This document shows, piece by piece, positions 1 to 5,724 of a stretch of 7,373 bases of DNA; position 1 is the first letter of the stretch; each line of letters opens with the position of its first letter. Below the pieces are notes generated by a model, which saw only the letters and a program-made list of their open reading frames with translations, had not been told where the DNA came from and searched no databases. Location of the stretch: positions 1 to 7,373 of the forward strand of contig SLQK01000175.1 in assembly GCA_007131525.1 (NCBI GenBank), written 5' to 3'. Both the position numbers and the translations under genes were made by a program. The DNA comes from Nitriliruptoraceae bacterium. Lineage in GTDB: Bacteria > Actinomycetota > Nitriliruptoria > Nitriliruptorales > Nitriliruptoraceae.

Positions 1-656
1 ATCTCCTCACCCCGGGCGAGGTCGTCCATCAGGCCGGGCAGCTCGTGGGGGTTGCCCGCGCCGACCAGCACGGCGTCGACACCCGCGAGCATCGCGCCGT
101 AGAGGATGAAGGGGATCGGCGCCTCGATCTTGCGGAGCAGGTTGATGCCGACCGGCCCCTCATGGCCCTCCTTGGCGAGGAACACCTCGACGAACCCGGC
201 GGCGACCGCGAGCTCCTGCAACCGCTGGGCGGGCCGGGCGGAGAACATGGGGATGTTGCGGTAGGGCACGCCGTCTGCCCGCCCACCATCGAGGTGGTAG
301 GTCTCGACGATCTGCTCGGCGATGCGCGGGACGGGGAACGCGGCCAGCGCGCGTCGGACGTGCCCGCCGGGGTCACCGTCCTGCAGCCGTCGGACGCACA
401 TGACGTCGACCGCGGTCCCGGAGACGACACCGAGGTGGCCGGTGCGGGCCACCGCGTTGGCGAGCCGCCAGTCGGAGACGGCGACACCCATGCCGCCCTG
501 GATGATGGCGGGGAGCTCGGTGACCTCCCAGTCCCTGCGGAGCCCAGCGGCCCCCACCTCGGTGCGGTGATCGTTGCCAGCCACCTCGGTGCGGTGGCCG
601 TTGGTGCTCGGGTCGGTCGCGATCGTCGGCCGGCGTGGCGGGGTCGAGTACCCCAT
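1..656 (-). CDS. Nitronate monooxygenase family flavoprotein, C-terminus cut by window edge
   Basis: Family members are FMN-dependent TIM-barrel oxidases of alkyl nitronates (2-nitropropane dioxygenase family); many actinobacterial paralogues have no proven substrate. 218 residues are visible and the frame is open to the left edge. The FMN-site motif QGGMGV is at 53-58, GVVSGTAVD at 76-84, the RRLQDGDPGGHVRRAL block at 89-104, LAKEGHEGPVGINLL at 160-174, and YGAMLAGVDAVLVGAG at 186-201. These blocks match the nitronate monooxygenase group better than FabK enoyl reductases. The ATG at 656 follows the merR stop by 11 bases, so the two are probably co-transcribed. Only a weak CGGA ribosome-binding site precedes it. 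The start leaves about 50 residues before the barrel, longer than usual, and this extension contains a duplicated nine-residue unit. A later start at a GTG (584 or 557) is possible, but neither has a better ribosome-binding site. Family call fairly sure; substrate unknown. Confidence 0.85.
   Translation of the reverse strand, partial: MGYSTPPRRPTIATDPSTNGHRTEVAGNDHRTEVGAAGLRRDWEVTELPAIIQGGMGVAVSDWRLANAVARTGHLGVVSGTAVDVMCVRRLQDGDPGGHVRRALAAFPVPRIAEQIVETYHLDGGRADGVPYRNIPMFSARPAQRLQELAVAAGFVEVFLAKEGHEGPVGINLLRKIEAPIPFILYGAMLAGVDAVLVGAGNPHELPGLMDDLARGEE
554..607. repeat. 27-bp in-frame tandem duplication in the nitronate monooxygenase N-terminus
   Basis: The 16 bases at 554-569 recur exactly at 581-596, and the seven bases after each copy match at five positions. 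The offset is 27 bases, exactly nine codons. In the protein this gives two adjacent units, NGHRTEVAG (19-27) and NDHRTEVGA (28-36). It lies in the poorly conserved extension ahead of the flavin-binding barrel. It looks like a replication-slippage duplication that kept the frame. Confidence 0.8.
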
Positions 657-667
657 GATGGGTCCGA

Positions 668-1507
668 TCAGCGGGCCGCGGAGGACCCTGGCTGGGCCGC
701 GGAGGCATCCGCGGCGTCGTCACCGCCCGGGCGATCCTGCCCGTCGGCGTCGTTCTCGAGGGACGGCGAGGGGGTGATGCGCCCCTGCTCGGCCGCCTCC
801 CTCAGGGAGCGCTCGATCTCCTGGGTGAACACCAGCTGGACGGCGCGGGCACCGAGCGGCCGGAGCGCCTTGAGCGCCTCGGCGATGTCGCCCGCCGTGC
901 CGCGACGTGCGAAGCCGGCCCCGGCCCGGGCCATGAAGTGCTCGAGCAGTTCCTCACTCGCGCGCTTGAGGTGCTTGCGCATGATGCCGGCCGCCTCGGT
1001 GGCGGTATCGATGTCCACGCCAGCCCGGTCGAGCTCCAGGGTGATGTCCAGCGCCGCCGGGGACGGCACCAGGTAGGTGTCGGACAGCCCCTGCTGCCGC
1101 CGGATGACCCCGGCCTCGGTGAGCGCGGCGACGGTGCCGGCACGGTGCTCGACCCGCTCGGCCAGCTCCGACTCCGACAGCACGATGGGGCGTTCCTCGG
1201 ACCAGGGCGCACGGAGCTCATCCCCGACGCCGAGCCAGTCGTCCAACCACAGCTCGCCCTTCTCGATCCGCTTGAAGGCGTCCCGGATGGCCGAGAGCTT
1301 GAGGCCACGGTCCTGCAGGCGGGCGATCAGCTGGAGTCGTTCGAGGTGCTCGGCCTGGTAGAGCGCGATCCGGCCCTGCCGTTCCGGGGCGGGCAGCAGC
1401 TTCTCGGACTGGTAGTGCCGGACCGTGCGGACCGGCAACGCAGCGGCGGCCGCCAACTCATCCACGGTGAAGACGGGGTCGTCCGTGGTGCCGTTCCGTT
1501 CCGCCAT
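668..1507 (-). CDS. MerR-family transcriptional regulator
   Basis: A 279-aa DNA-binding regulator. The N-terminal winged helix-turn-helix begins with FTVDELAAAAALPVRTVRHYQ (13-33 region). It continues with the wing LLPAPERQGRIALYQ (37-51) and the second helical pair with HLERLQLIARLQDRGLKLSAIR (54-75), the standard MerR layout. A helix follows at about 76-85 where MerR dimers usually pair. The rest, about 86-240, is mostly helical and I do not recognise an effector domain; 241-279 is a low-complexity Asp/Ala/Ser tail. There is no cysteine anywhere, so it does not bind metal or mercury by thiols as classic MerR, CueR or SoxR do. The ATG at 1507 is chosen because AGGAGG sits five bases upstream; in-frame codons up to 1615 lie in the promoter region. 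It probably heads a two-gene operon with the nitronate monooxygenase and represses or activates its own promoter. It could also affect the divergent operon starting at 1693. Confidence 0.92.
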   Translation of the reverse strand: MAERNGTTDDPVFTVDELAAAAALPVRTVRHYQSEKLLPAPERQGRIALYQAEHLERLQLIARLQDRGLKLSAIRDAFKRIEKGELWLDDWLGVGDELRAPWSEERPIVLSESELAERVEHRAGTVAALTEAGVIRRQQGLSDTYLVPSPAALDITLELDRAGVDIDTATEAAGIMRKHLKRASEELLEHFMARAGAGFARRGTAGDIAEALKALRPLGARAVQLVFTQEIERSLREAAEQGRITPSPSLENDADGQDRPGGDDAADASAAQPGSSAAR

Positions 1508-1512
1508 CACTG

Positions 1513-1519
1513 CCTCCTC
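1513..1519 (-). promoter_or_regulatory. Strong Shine-Dalgarno site of the merR gene
   Basis: Read on the minus strand this is GAGGAGG, followed by five bases and the ATG at 1507. It is the best ribosome-binding site in the window and fixes the merR start, ruling out the longer open frame that reaches 1615. Confidence 0.8.
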
Positions 1520-1529
1520 GCTGTCCGCA

Positions 1530-1558
1530 ACTATTTCACCATCTACTGGAACAGTCAA
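1530..1558 (-). promoter_or_regulatory. merR promoter with overlapping inverted-repeat operator
   Basis: On the minus strand TTGACT (1558-1553) is separated by 17 bases from AATAGT (1535-1530), a good fit to -35 and -10 hexamers in an unusually AT-rich patch. A start point near 1523 would leave a leader of about 16 bases with the ribosome-binding site in it. An imperfect inverted repeat covers the promoter: ACTATTTCA (1530-1538), eight bases, then TGGAACAGT (1547-1555), with seven of nine positions pairing. MerR proteins bind dyads lying between the -35 and -10 elements, so this is a natural autoregulatory site. The 17-base spacer is normal rather than the 19-20 bases of classic MerR-activated promoters, which favours simple repression. 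Confidence 0.55.
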
Positions 1559-1602
1559 GAGTGAGAACATCGCGCGCGCGCCGTGCAGTCGGCGCCCGAC
1601 GC

Positions 1603-1616
1603 GGTGCGCGCGCACC
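1603..1616. promoter_or_regulatory. Perfect 14-bp palindrome in the divergent spacer
   Basis: GGTGCGCGCGCACC is fully self-complementary. It lies between the two outward-facing promoter candidates, 19 bases upstream of the plus-strand TTGACG element. A short hairpin (GTCGG, three bases, CCGAC, 1588-1600) and an alternating CG run (1571-1580) lie just to its left. It could be an operator for the central operon or for both directions. GC-only alternation also arises readily in such DNA, so the functional reading is an inference. Confidence 0.35.
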
Positions 1617-1634
1617 CGGCCATCGGCCTCCCGG

Positions 1635-1664
1635 TTGACGCCGACCCGCCCCGCAACGTAGAAC
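1635..1664 (+). promoter_or_regulatory. Candidate promoter of the MoxR/VWA operon
   Basis: TTGACG at 1635-1640 is followed after 18 bases by TAGAAC at 1659-1664, matching sigma-70-type -35 and -10 boxes at five and four of six positions. Transcription would start near 1671, giving a leader of about 22 bases with the G-rich ribosome-binding site AGGGGGT at 1681-1687. No better candidate exists in the spacer. Confidence 0.45.
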
Positions 1665-1692
1665 AGGTGTTCGGTCTTCCAGGGGGTGGGGC

Positions 1693-2784
1693 GTGATGCG
1701 GTTCGACGGAGTGGCGCTCCTGACGATCACGGGCCCCTCCCCGGCGGCGACCGCCGAGGGGCGAGCTGTCCTCGCCGCTCGGCTCGAGCGGGGGGTCGCG
1801 GTGACGCTCCCGGATGGCAGCCAGGCATGGACCCACCGCCCGGCCGGCTTCCCGGACCACCTGCCCGCCGCTGCCGACGGCGAGGACGTGGTGCTCACGT
1901 GCCTGCGCCGCTCACAGCAACCGACCAGCGACGTGATCGAGCTCCGGCGGATGGTCGGACGGACCGCAGCTGGGGCCTGGACCCTCACCCGTGCAGCGGT
2001 GCTGCCACCGGCGCCGAGCCACGATCTGGTCGCCGTCCAGCCCCTGCCGACAGGACGGGTCCATGTCGGACTGCGCCAGGGCGGCACGACCGCCTGCAGC
2101 CGCCTCCCCCTGCACGGTCCCGAGCAGGCGACCGGCCTGATCGACTGCCCACGGTGCCTGACCACACCGCTGGTCACCGAGCGCCACGATGCCCAGCTCG
2201 CCACGCTGCCCGACCTCGTCGCGCTGGTCGGGCCGCTGGTGGCGGCTGCGGCCGCCCGCCTCTCGCGACGACTGGAGCACCGCGATCCCGCCGAGGTGCC
2301 CGCGATCCTCGACGCCGCCGTGGGATCGCTCGTCCACGCGTTCCCCGGCGCGGGCACGACCGATGAGGTGCTGGAGCGCGTCGCCGAGCATCGGGACCAC
2401 GCGTCCGAGCCGGTGCGCGCCTGGGCCGGCGGCATCGCCCGGGCACGTGTCGAGCAGGGGGTGCGGTCGCGGCGGCGGCGACGGCGTGGAGCCGGGCTGG
2501 GCGACGAGCTGCGCGCTCCCGTGCAGCTCCTCTCGCGTCTCCTCGAACCCGCGGAGGCGGCCGAGGCCCTGGTCGAGCTGCTGGAGGAGCTCGGCCCCGA
2601 CCCGGCGTTCGAGCCCGTCGTCCTTGACGCGGCGCGCCGCGCTGGTGACGCCGCATCCGATCGGGTCCGACGCTGGCGCCGGCTCCATGAACTCGCGGGC
2701 GCGTTGGCCGGCGCCGCGGCCCGCCCCAGCGCCCCTGCGGCTGCCGCAGGCGCAGCCGCAGGCGCAGCCGCTGCCGGCCGGTAG
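1693..2784 (+). CDS. Unrecognised 363-aa protein, first gene of a MoxR/VWA operon
   Basis: I do not recognise a named family for the whole protein. It begins GTG-ATG, and the ATG at 1696 may be the true start; AGGGGGT at 1681-1687 serves either. Residues about 1-120 look like a beta-rich domain. At 122-156 there is VHVGLRQGGTTAC, then a 16-residue gap, then CPRCL. This places H124, C135, C152 and C155 in the pattern of small zinc-ribbon-like motifs seen in actinobacterial and phage proteins. About 165-255 and 270-335 are predicted helical, separated by a strongly basic run RSRRRRRRG (258-266) that could bind nucleic acid. The last 25 residues are almost all Ala, Pro and Gly. There is no signal peptide or membrane segment, so it should be cytosolic. 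It sits 67 bases upstream of the ATPase gene on the same strand, so it is probably a partner, adaptor or client of the ATPase-VWA pair. Confidence 0.8.
   Translation: MMRFDGVALLTITGPSPAATAEGRAVLAARLERGVAVTLPDGSQAWTHRPAGFPDHLPAAADGEDVVLTCLRRSQQPTSDVIELRRMVGRTAAGAWTLTRAAVLPPAPSHDLVAVQPLPTGRVHVGLRQGGTTACSRLPLHGPEQATGLIDCPRCLTTPLVTERHDAQLATLPDLVALVGPLVAAAAARLSRRLEHRDPAEVPAILDAAVGSLVHAFPGAGTTDEVLERVAEHRDHASEPVRAWAGGIARARVEQGVRSRRRRRRGAGLGDELRAPVQLLSRLLEPAEAAEALVELLEELGPDPAFEPVVLDAARRAGDAASDRVRRWRRLHELAGALAGAAARPSAPAAAAGAAAGAAAAGR
2743..2772. repeat. 12-bp tandem repeat encoding an Ala-rich tail
   Basis: The unit GCCGCAGGCGCA occurs twice without change (2743-2754, 2755-2766) and a third partial copy starts at 2767. 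It encodes the AAAG-type C-terminal tail of the first operon gene. A multiple-of-three unit lets copy number change without breaking the frame. Confidence 0.6.
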
Positions 2785-2822
2785 CGCCACTGACGACCGC
2801 CGTCCACTCCCACGGCGCTACC
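2780..2822 (+). promoter_or_regulatory. Perfect 9-bp inverted repeat around the stop codon, before the ATPase gene
   Basis: GGTAGCGCC (2780-2788) and GGCGCTACC (2814-2822) are exact reverse complements with 25 bases between them. The left arm contains the TAG stop (2782-2784) of the first gene. In the transcript this would form a 9-bp stem ending 29 bases before the ATG at 2852. It lacks a T-run, so it is not a standard intrinsic terminator. It may be a processing or stabilising hairpin that sets the ratio of the first protein to the ATPase and VWA proteins, or a DNA operator. Confidence 0.5.
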
Positions 2823-2851
2823 ACCGCCAACCACCCCCACCCGGAGCCCCG

Positions 2852-3946
2852 ATGCCCACCACCTCGACGTTGCTGACCGTGCTGCGAGCCGCTGGCCTGG
2901 CCGATGTACCCGTGCTGCTGTGGGGATCGCCGGGAACGGGCAAGTCCGCGTTGGTCGAGACGCTCGGCCGCCTCGATCGCGTCCATGTCGAGACGGTGAT
3001 CGGCTCGCTGCGGGAACCGTCGGACCTGGCGGGGCTCCCGGTGGTCCAGGTCGACGGGTCGGTGGTGCTCGCGCCGCCACGGTGGGCTCGCGACCTCGCC
3101 GCGGCCGGCGGTGGCTACCTCTTCCTCGACGAGCTGTCCACCGCGCCGCCGGCGGTCCAGGCCGCGATGCTGCGGGTGGCGATGGAGAAGGTCGTGGGTG
3201 ACCTCGTGCTCCCACCGGCGACCCGCATCATCGCCGCCGCGAACCCCGCCGACCTCGCCGCCGGGGGGTGGGAGCTCGAGCCGCCGACCGCCAACCGCTT
3301 CCTGCACCTGACCCACCAACCGGACCTCGACACCTTCGCCGACGGGCTCACGATCGGGTTCGACCGGGCTACCGAGCAGCGTGACACCACACCGCTGCGC
3401 CCCGGGACCGACGCGGACCGGGCGCGGGCGACGGCCCAGGTGCTCGGGTTCCTCAGGGCACGACCGCACCGGTTCGACGCCTGCCCGACGGATCCCGGCC
3501 AGGGCGGCGGTGCCTGGCCGAGCCCGCGGACCTGGCACCACCTCCAGCGCGTGCTCGCCTTCCTGCCCCATGACGCCGAGGAGGCGCGACGCGCGGCGAC
3601 CATCGGGCTCGTCGGTGACGCGGCCGGGCTCGAGTTCCTGACCTGGGTGCGTCACAGCGACCTCCCCGAACCGTCGCTGGTGCTCGACGGGGTCATCACG
3701 TTGGATCCGGCGCTCCGCGATGACCAGCGTTTCGCCGTGCTGTCGGGGGTGACCAGCGTCGCCGTCGCCCGCGGGACCGCCGAGGCCTGGGCCGCCGCCT
3801 GGGAGGTCGTGCGCTCGGTCCCGGTGGACGTGGCTGCGGTCGCGGCCCGGCGCCTGTTCGCCGCCCGGCCGCCCGACGCGCCCATGCCGGAGGCGATCCT
3901 GGACTTCGAGCCCGTGCTGACCCGGGCCGGGCTGCTTGCCTCGTGA
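2852..3946 (+). CDS. MoxR-type AAA+ ATPase
   Basis: A 364-aa cytosolic AAA+ ATPase of the MoxR class (COG0714), which use ATP to remodel protein partners, usually together with VWA-domain proteins. Walker A is GSPGTGKS (25-32) and Walker B YLFLDELS (89-96, with D93 and E94). Sensor 1 is AAANP (128-132, N131), the arginine finger probably R149 in ANRF, and sensor 2 R226 in WPSPRTW. REPSDLAGLPVV (55-66) follows the first nucleotide motifs as in MoxR proteins paired with DUF2201 partners. All catalytic positions are present, so it should be active. A C-terminal helical part runs from about 235 to 364. The ATG at 2852 has CGGAG at 2842-2846, five bases upstream; the frame is open back to 2189, but that part overlaps the previous gene and is not coding. 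The stop overlaps the GTG of the next gene by four bases, indicating translational coupling. Confidence 0.93.
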   Translation: MPTTSTLLTVLRAAGLADVPVLLWGSPGTGKSALVETLGRLDRVHVETVIGSLREPSDLAGLPVVQVDGSVVLAPPRWARDLAAAGGGYLFLDELSTAPPAVQAAMLRVAMEKVVGDLVLPPATRIIAAANPADLAAGGWELEPPTANRFLHLTHQPDLDTFADGLTIGFDRATEQRDTTPLRPGTDADRARATAQVLGFLRARPHRFDACPTDPGQGGGAWPSPRTWHHLQRVLAFLPHDAEEARRAATIGLVGDAAGLEFLTWVRHSDLPEPSLVLDGVITLDPALRDDQRFAVLSGVTSVAVARGTAEAWAAAWEVVRSVPVDVAAVAARRLFAARPPDAPMPEAILDFEPVLTRAGLLAS

Positions 3947-5229
3947 GCACCGAGGTGGTCCGAGGCGACCCCGGGAGGAGCCGCGACACGCCCAGCGGGC
4001 GGCGGTTCCGCGACGAGCGCCGCTTCACCCCCGAGGAGGTGGAGACGCTGTCGGCGGCCCGGCTGCTGGCGCTGGACTGGATGCCCTACCTGGCCAGCGC
4101 GCTGTTCGAGATCGTCGTCGTCCGCAGCCCGGGGCTGGACACCTTCGCCGTTGACGATCGCTGGCGCCTCTACGTCGGCCCGGCGGCGCTCGAGCGCTGG
4201 TCGGTGCCGGAGGTGGCCGGCGTGCTGCTCCACGAGGTGGGGCACCTGGTCCGCGACCACCACGCCCGCCATGCCGAGCAGGCGGTGACCGACGCGCTGC
4301 TGTGGAACCTGGCGGGCGACGCGGAGATCAACGACGACCTGCTCGCCGCCGGGATCCCGCTGCCGGGCGGGCCGGTGACACCCGCCTCGATCGGTGCCCC
4401 CGAGGGACAGCTCGCCGAGCGCTACTTCGCCCGCCTCCTCGACCTCGCCGAGGTCGGCAGCGATCCTCGCTGCGGCTCAGGGGCCGGCGGCAGCGCACTG
4501 GCCGAGGAGCTCGCTGCCGACGACCCCGCCCACCCGGGACGCAGCGACCTCGACCAGGAACTGGTCCGTCGCGCCGTCGCCGAGGCGATCGCGGAGCACG
4601 ACGCGGCCAGGGGCGTGGAGGCGGGGACCATCCCCGGGGGCTGGCGGCGGTGGGCGTCCAGAACGCTGGCGCCCCCGGCCGTGCCCTGGCGCCACCGCCT
4701 GCGCCGGAGCGTGCGCCGGAGCTTCGCCGTCACGGCCGGCCGCCTGGACACGAGCTACCAGCGCCCCGGTCGCCGCCGCCTGCCACGGGTCGTCACACCG
4801 GGTCTGGTCCAAGCCAAGCTGCGCGTCGGCGTGGTGGTGGACACCTCGTCGTCGATGCTGCCGGCGCAGCTCGACGCCGCGCTGGCGGAGCTCGACGGGA
4901 TCTGCCGGCACGCCGGCATCGGTCGCGACGACCGGGTCGTGGTGACCGCCGACGTCGAGGTGCACGAGCTCCCGCACCTGCGCAGCGCTGCCGAGCTCAC
5001 CCTGGTCGGAGGCGGGGGCACGGATCTGCGACCGGCGCTGCGCTACCTGGCGGGCCACCGCCTGCGGCCACGGACCCTGGTGGTGCTCACCGACGGGTTC
5101 ACGCCGTGGCCCTCCACCCCGCTGCCTGGCTGCTCGGTGATCGCCGTGCTGCTCGCACGGCACGACGAGCTCACGCCCGACCAGCCGCCCCCGTGGATCG
5201 ACACCATCCACCTGGCGCCCCACGGCTGA
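3943..5229 (+). CDS. DUF2201/COG3864-type HExxH metallopeptidase-like protein with VWA-like domain
   Basis: A 428-aa partner of the upstream ATPase. The N-terminal half is metallopeptidase-like, with LLHEVGH (95-101; zinc ligands H97 and H101, catalytic E98). The downstream WNLAGDAEIN (121-130) supplies D126 as the likely third ligand, in the same order as in COG3864 predicted metal-dependent peptidases. CGSGAGG (177-183) is another family mark. A basic linker, RHRLRRSVRRSF (250-261 region), precedes the C-terminal VWA-like domain from about 290. That domain has a complete metal-ion-dependent adhesion site: DTSSS (300-304), T360 in GGGGTD, and D384 in LTDG. There is no signal peptide or membrane segment, so it is cytosolic. 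The GTG start overlaps the ATPase stop as GTGA, so the two are made together. VWA domains with MIDAS bind client or partner proteins through a divalent cation; whether the HExxH half cuts proteins is unproven for this family. Confidence 0.9.
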   Translation: MSTEVVRGDPGRSRDTPSGRRFRDERRFTPEEVETLSAARLLALDWMPYLASALFEIVVVRSPGLDTFAVDDRWRLYVGPAALERWSVPEVAGVLLHEVGHLVRDHHARHAEQAVTDALLWNLAGDAEINDDLLAAGIPLPGGPVTPASIGAPEGQLAERYFARLLDLAEVGSDPRCGSGAGGSALAEELAADDPAHPGRSDLDQELVRRAVAEAIAEHDAARGVEAGTIPGGWRRWASRTLAPPAVPWRHRLRRSVRRSFAVTAGRLDTSYQRPGRRRLPRVVTPGLVQAKLRVGVVVDTSSSMLPAQLDAALAELDGICRHAGIGRDDRVVVTADVEVHELPHLRSAAELTLVGGGGTDLRPALRYLAGHRLRPRTLVVLTDGFTPWPSTPLPGCSVIAVLLARHDELTPDQPPPWIDTIHLAPHG

Positions 5230-5247
5230 CCGGCAGCGCTCGGCCGG
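5230..5247 (+). terminator. Weak hairpin after the VWA gene
   Basis: CCGGC (5230-5234) and GCCGG (5243-5247) can form a 5-bp stem with an 8-base loop directly after the TGA stop, within a 33-bp gap between convergent genes. There is no T-run. It is a plausible but weak end point; Rho-dependent ending is equally possible. Confidence 0.3.
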
Positions 5248-5262
5248 CAGGCAGTCAGCTGG

Positions 5263-5679
5263 TCACCGCGACCGCCACGCCCGCCACGCGCCGGTGCTCC
5301 ACAACGCCCAGGCGATCAGCACGGGCTGGAAGGCCAGCCGTCCCCACCGCGCGGCGTCGCTGTCGAGTCCGAACGCCGGTGTCCCGGTCACGGCCTGGGA
5401 GATGTTGCCCGGCAGGATCACCAGGAAGAACGCCGCCGTCAGCCACCCCACCGCGACCCGCGACCGAGGCAGGACGAGCAGCGCCGCTCCCAGCCCAAGC
5501 TCCACCAGCCCCGAGACGTACACGATGGCCATCCGCGCCGGCAGCCACGGCGGCGTCTGCGCGAGGAACTCCTCGGGGATGAGGAAGTGCGCGGTGCCAG
5601 CCGCCAGGAGGAACACCCCGAGCACCCAGCGGGCCACGGTGCGGAGCGGCTCCGAACGCGGCGGCGTGGTCATCGACAT
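5263..5679 (-). CDS. Small DoxX-like (COG4270-type) four-helix membrane protein
   Basis: A 138-aa integral membrane protein with four hydrophobic segments at about 15-33, 51-70, 74-94 and 114-132. The motifs match the DoxX-like COG4270 group: AAGTAHF (26-32), LPARMAIVYVSGLVELGLG (46-64 region) and the FLVILPGNI stretch (85-93). The exact biochemical role is not known; relatives of DoxX are linked to quinone or redox functions, but this subgroup is uncharacterised. The start may be the ATG at 5679 or the one at 5673. Neither has a Shine-Dalgarno site. A TACCGT element six bases upstream of the first ATG suggests a leaderless transcript starting at 5679. It is convergent with the VWA gene and divergent from proline dehydrogenase, so it is probably transcribed alone. 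Confidence 0.85.
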   Translation of the reverse strand: MSMTTPPRSEPLRTVARWVLGVFLLAAGTAHFLIPEEFLAQTPPWLPARMAIVYVSGLVELGLGAALLVLPRSRVAVGWLTAAFFLVILPGNISQAVTGTPAFGLDSDAARWGRLAFQPVLIAWALWSTGAWRAWRSR

Positions 5680-5685
5680 GGCCGC

Positions 5686-5691
5686 ACGGTA
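5686..5691 (-). promoter_or_regulatory. Candidate -10 element giving a leaderless mRNA for the DoxX-like gene
   Basis: On the minus strand TACCGT (TANNNT pattern) ends six bases before the ATG at 5679, the spacing expected if the transcript begins at the A of the start codon. No -35 resembling TTGACA is seen 16-18 bases further upstream. The absence of a ribosome-binding site agrees with leaderless translation, which is common in actinobacteria. Confidence 0.35.
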
Positions 5692-5710
5692 GCTGCACCG
5701 GCGACGGACC

Positions 5711-5716
5711 TAGACT
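5711..5716 (+). promoter_or_regulatory. Candidate -10 element for the proline dehydrogenase gene
   Basis: TAGACT fits an actinobacterial -10 box (TANNNT). No clear -35 precedes it. Transcription would begin near 5723 and leave a leader of about 94 bases, with an inverted repeat at its very start (5725-5751). Confidence 0.35.
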
Positions 5717-5724
5717 CCGCAGCC

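Noticed and set aside
45..1076. Plus-strand open frame opposite the nitronate monooxygenase and merR genes
   Set aside because: The minus strand encodes conserved family blocks over the whole stretch; the plus product has no recognisable motif.
1571..1580. Alternating CG run as a Z-DNA or regulatory element
   Set aside because: Ten bases of CG alternation are ordinary in DNA of this composition and no partner structure supports a role.
1508..1615. Longer merR start at 1615
   Set aside because: It would place 36 extra residues over the promoter and operator; the ATG at 1507 has an AGGAGG five bases upstream and fits the MerR N-terminus.
1912..2790. Minus-strand open frame of 292 codons opposite the unrecognised first gene
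   Set aside because: Considered because the plus-strand gene is also unknown. The plus frame has a promoter, a ribosome-binding site and a clean H-C-C-C motif, and it fits the operon; the minus frame has none of these.
2189..2851. Upstream extension of the ATPase frame to 2189
   Set aside because: It overlaps most of the first gene in another frame and encodes low-complexity Arg/Ser/Pro; the ATPase fold begins right after the ATG at 2852.
1536..3215. Long open frame on the minus strand (559 codons) across the central operon
   Set aside because: Its product is an Arg/Pro/Ser/Ala mixture with no motif, and it lies antisense to the unknown gene and the ATPase gene with clear Walker motifs. Long shadow frames are expected at this GC content.
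2174..3655. Minus-strand open frame of 493 codons
   Set aside because: Antisense to the MoxR ATPase, compositionally biased, no ribosome-binding site or domain; a GC-driven shadow.
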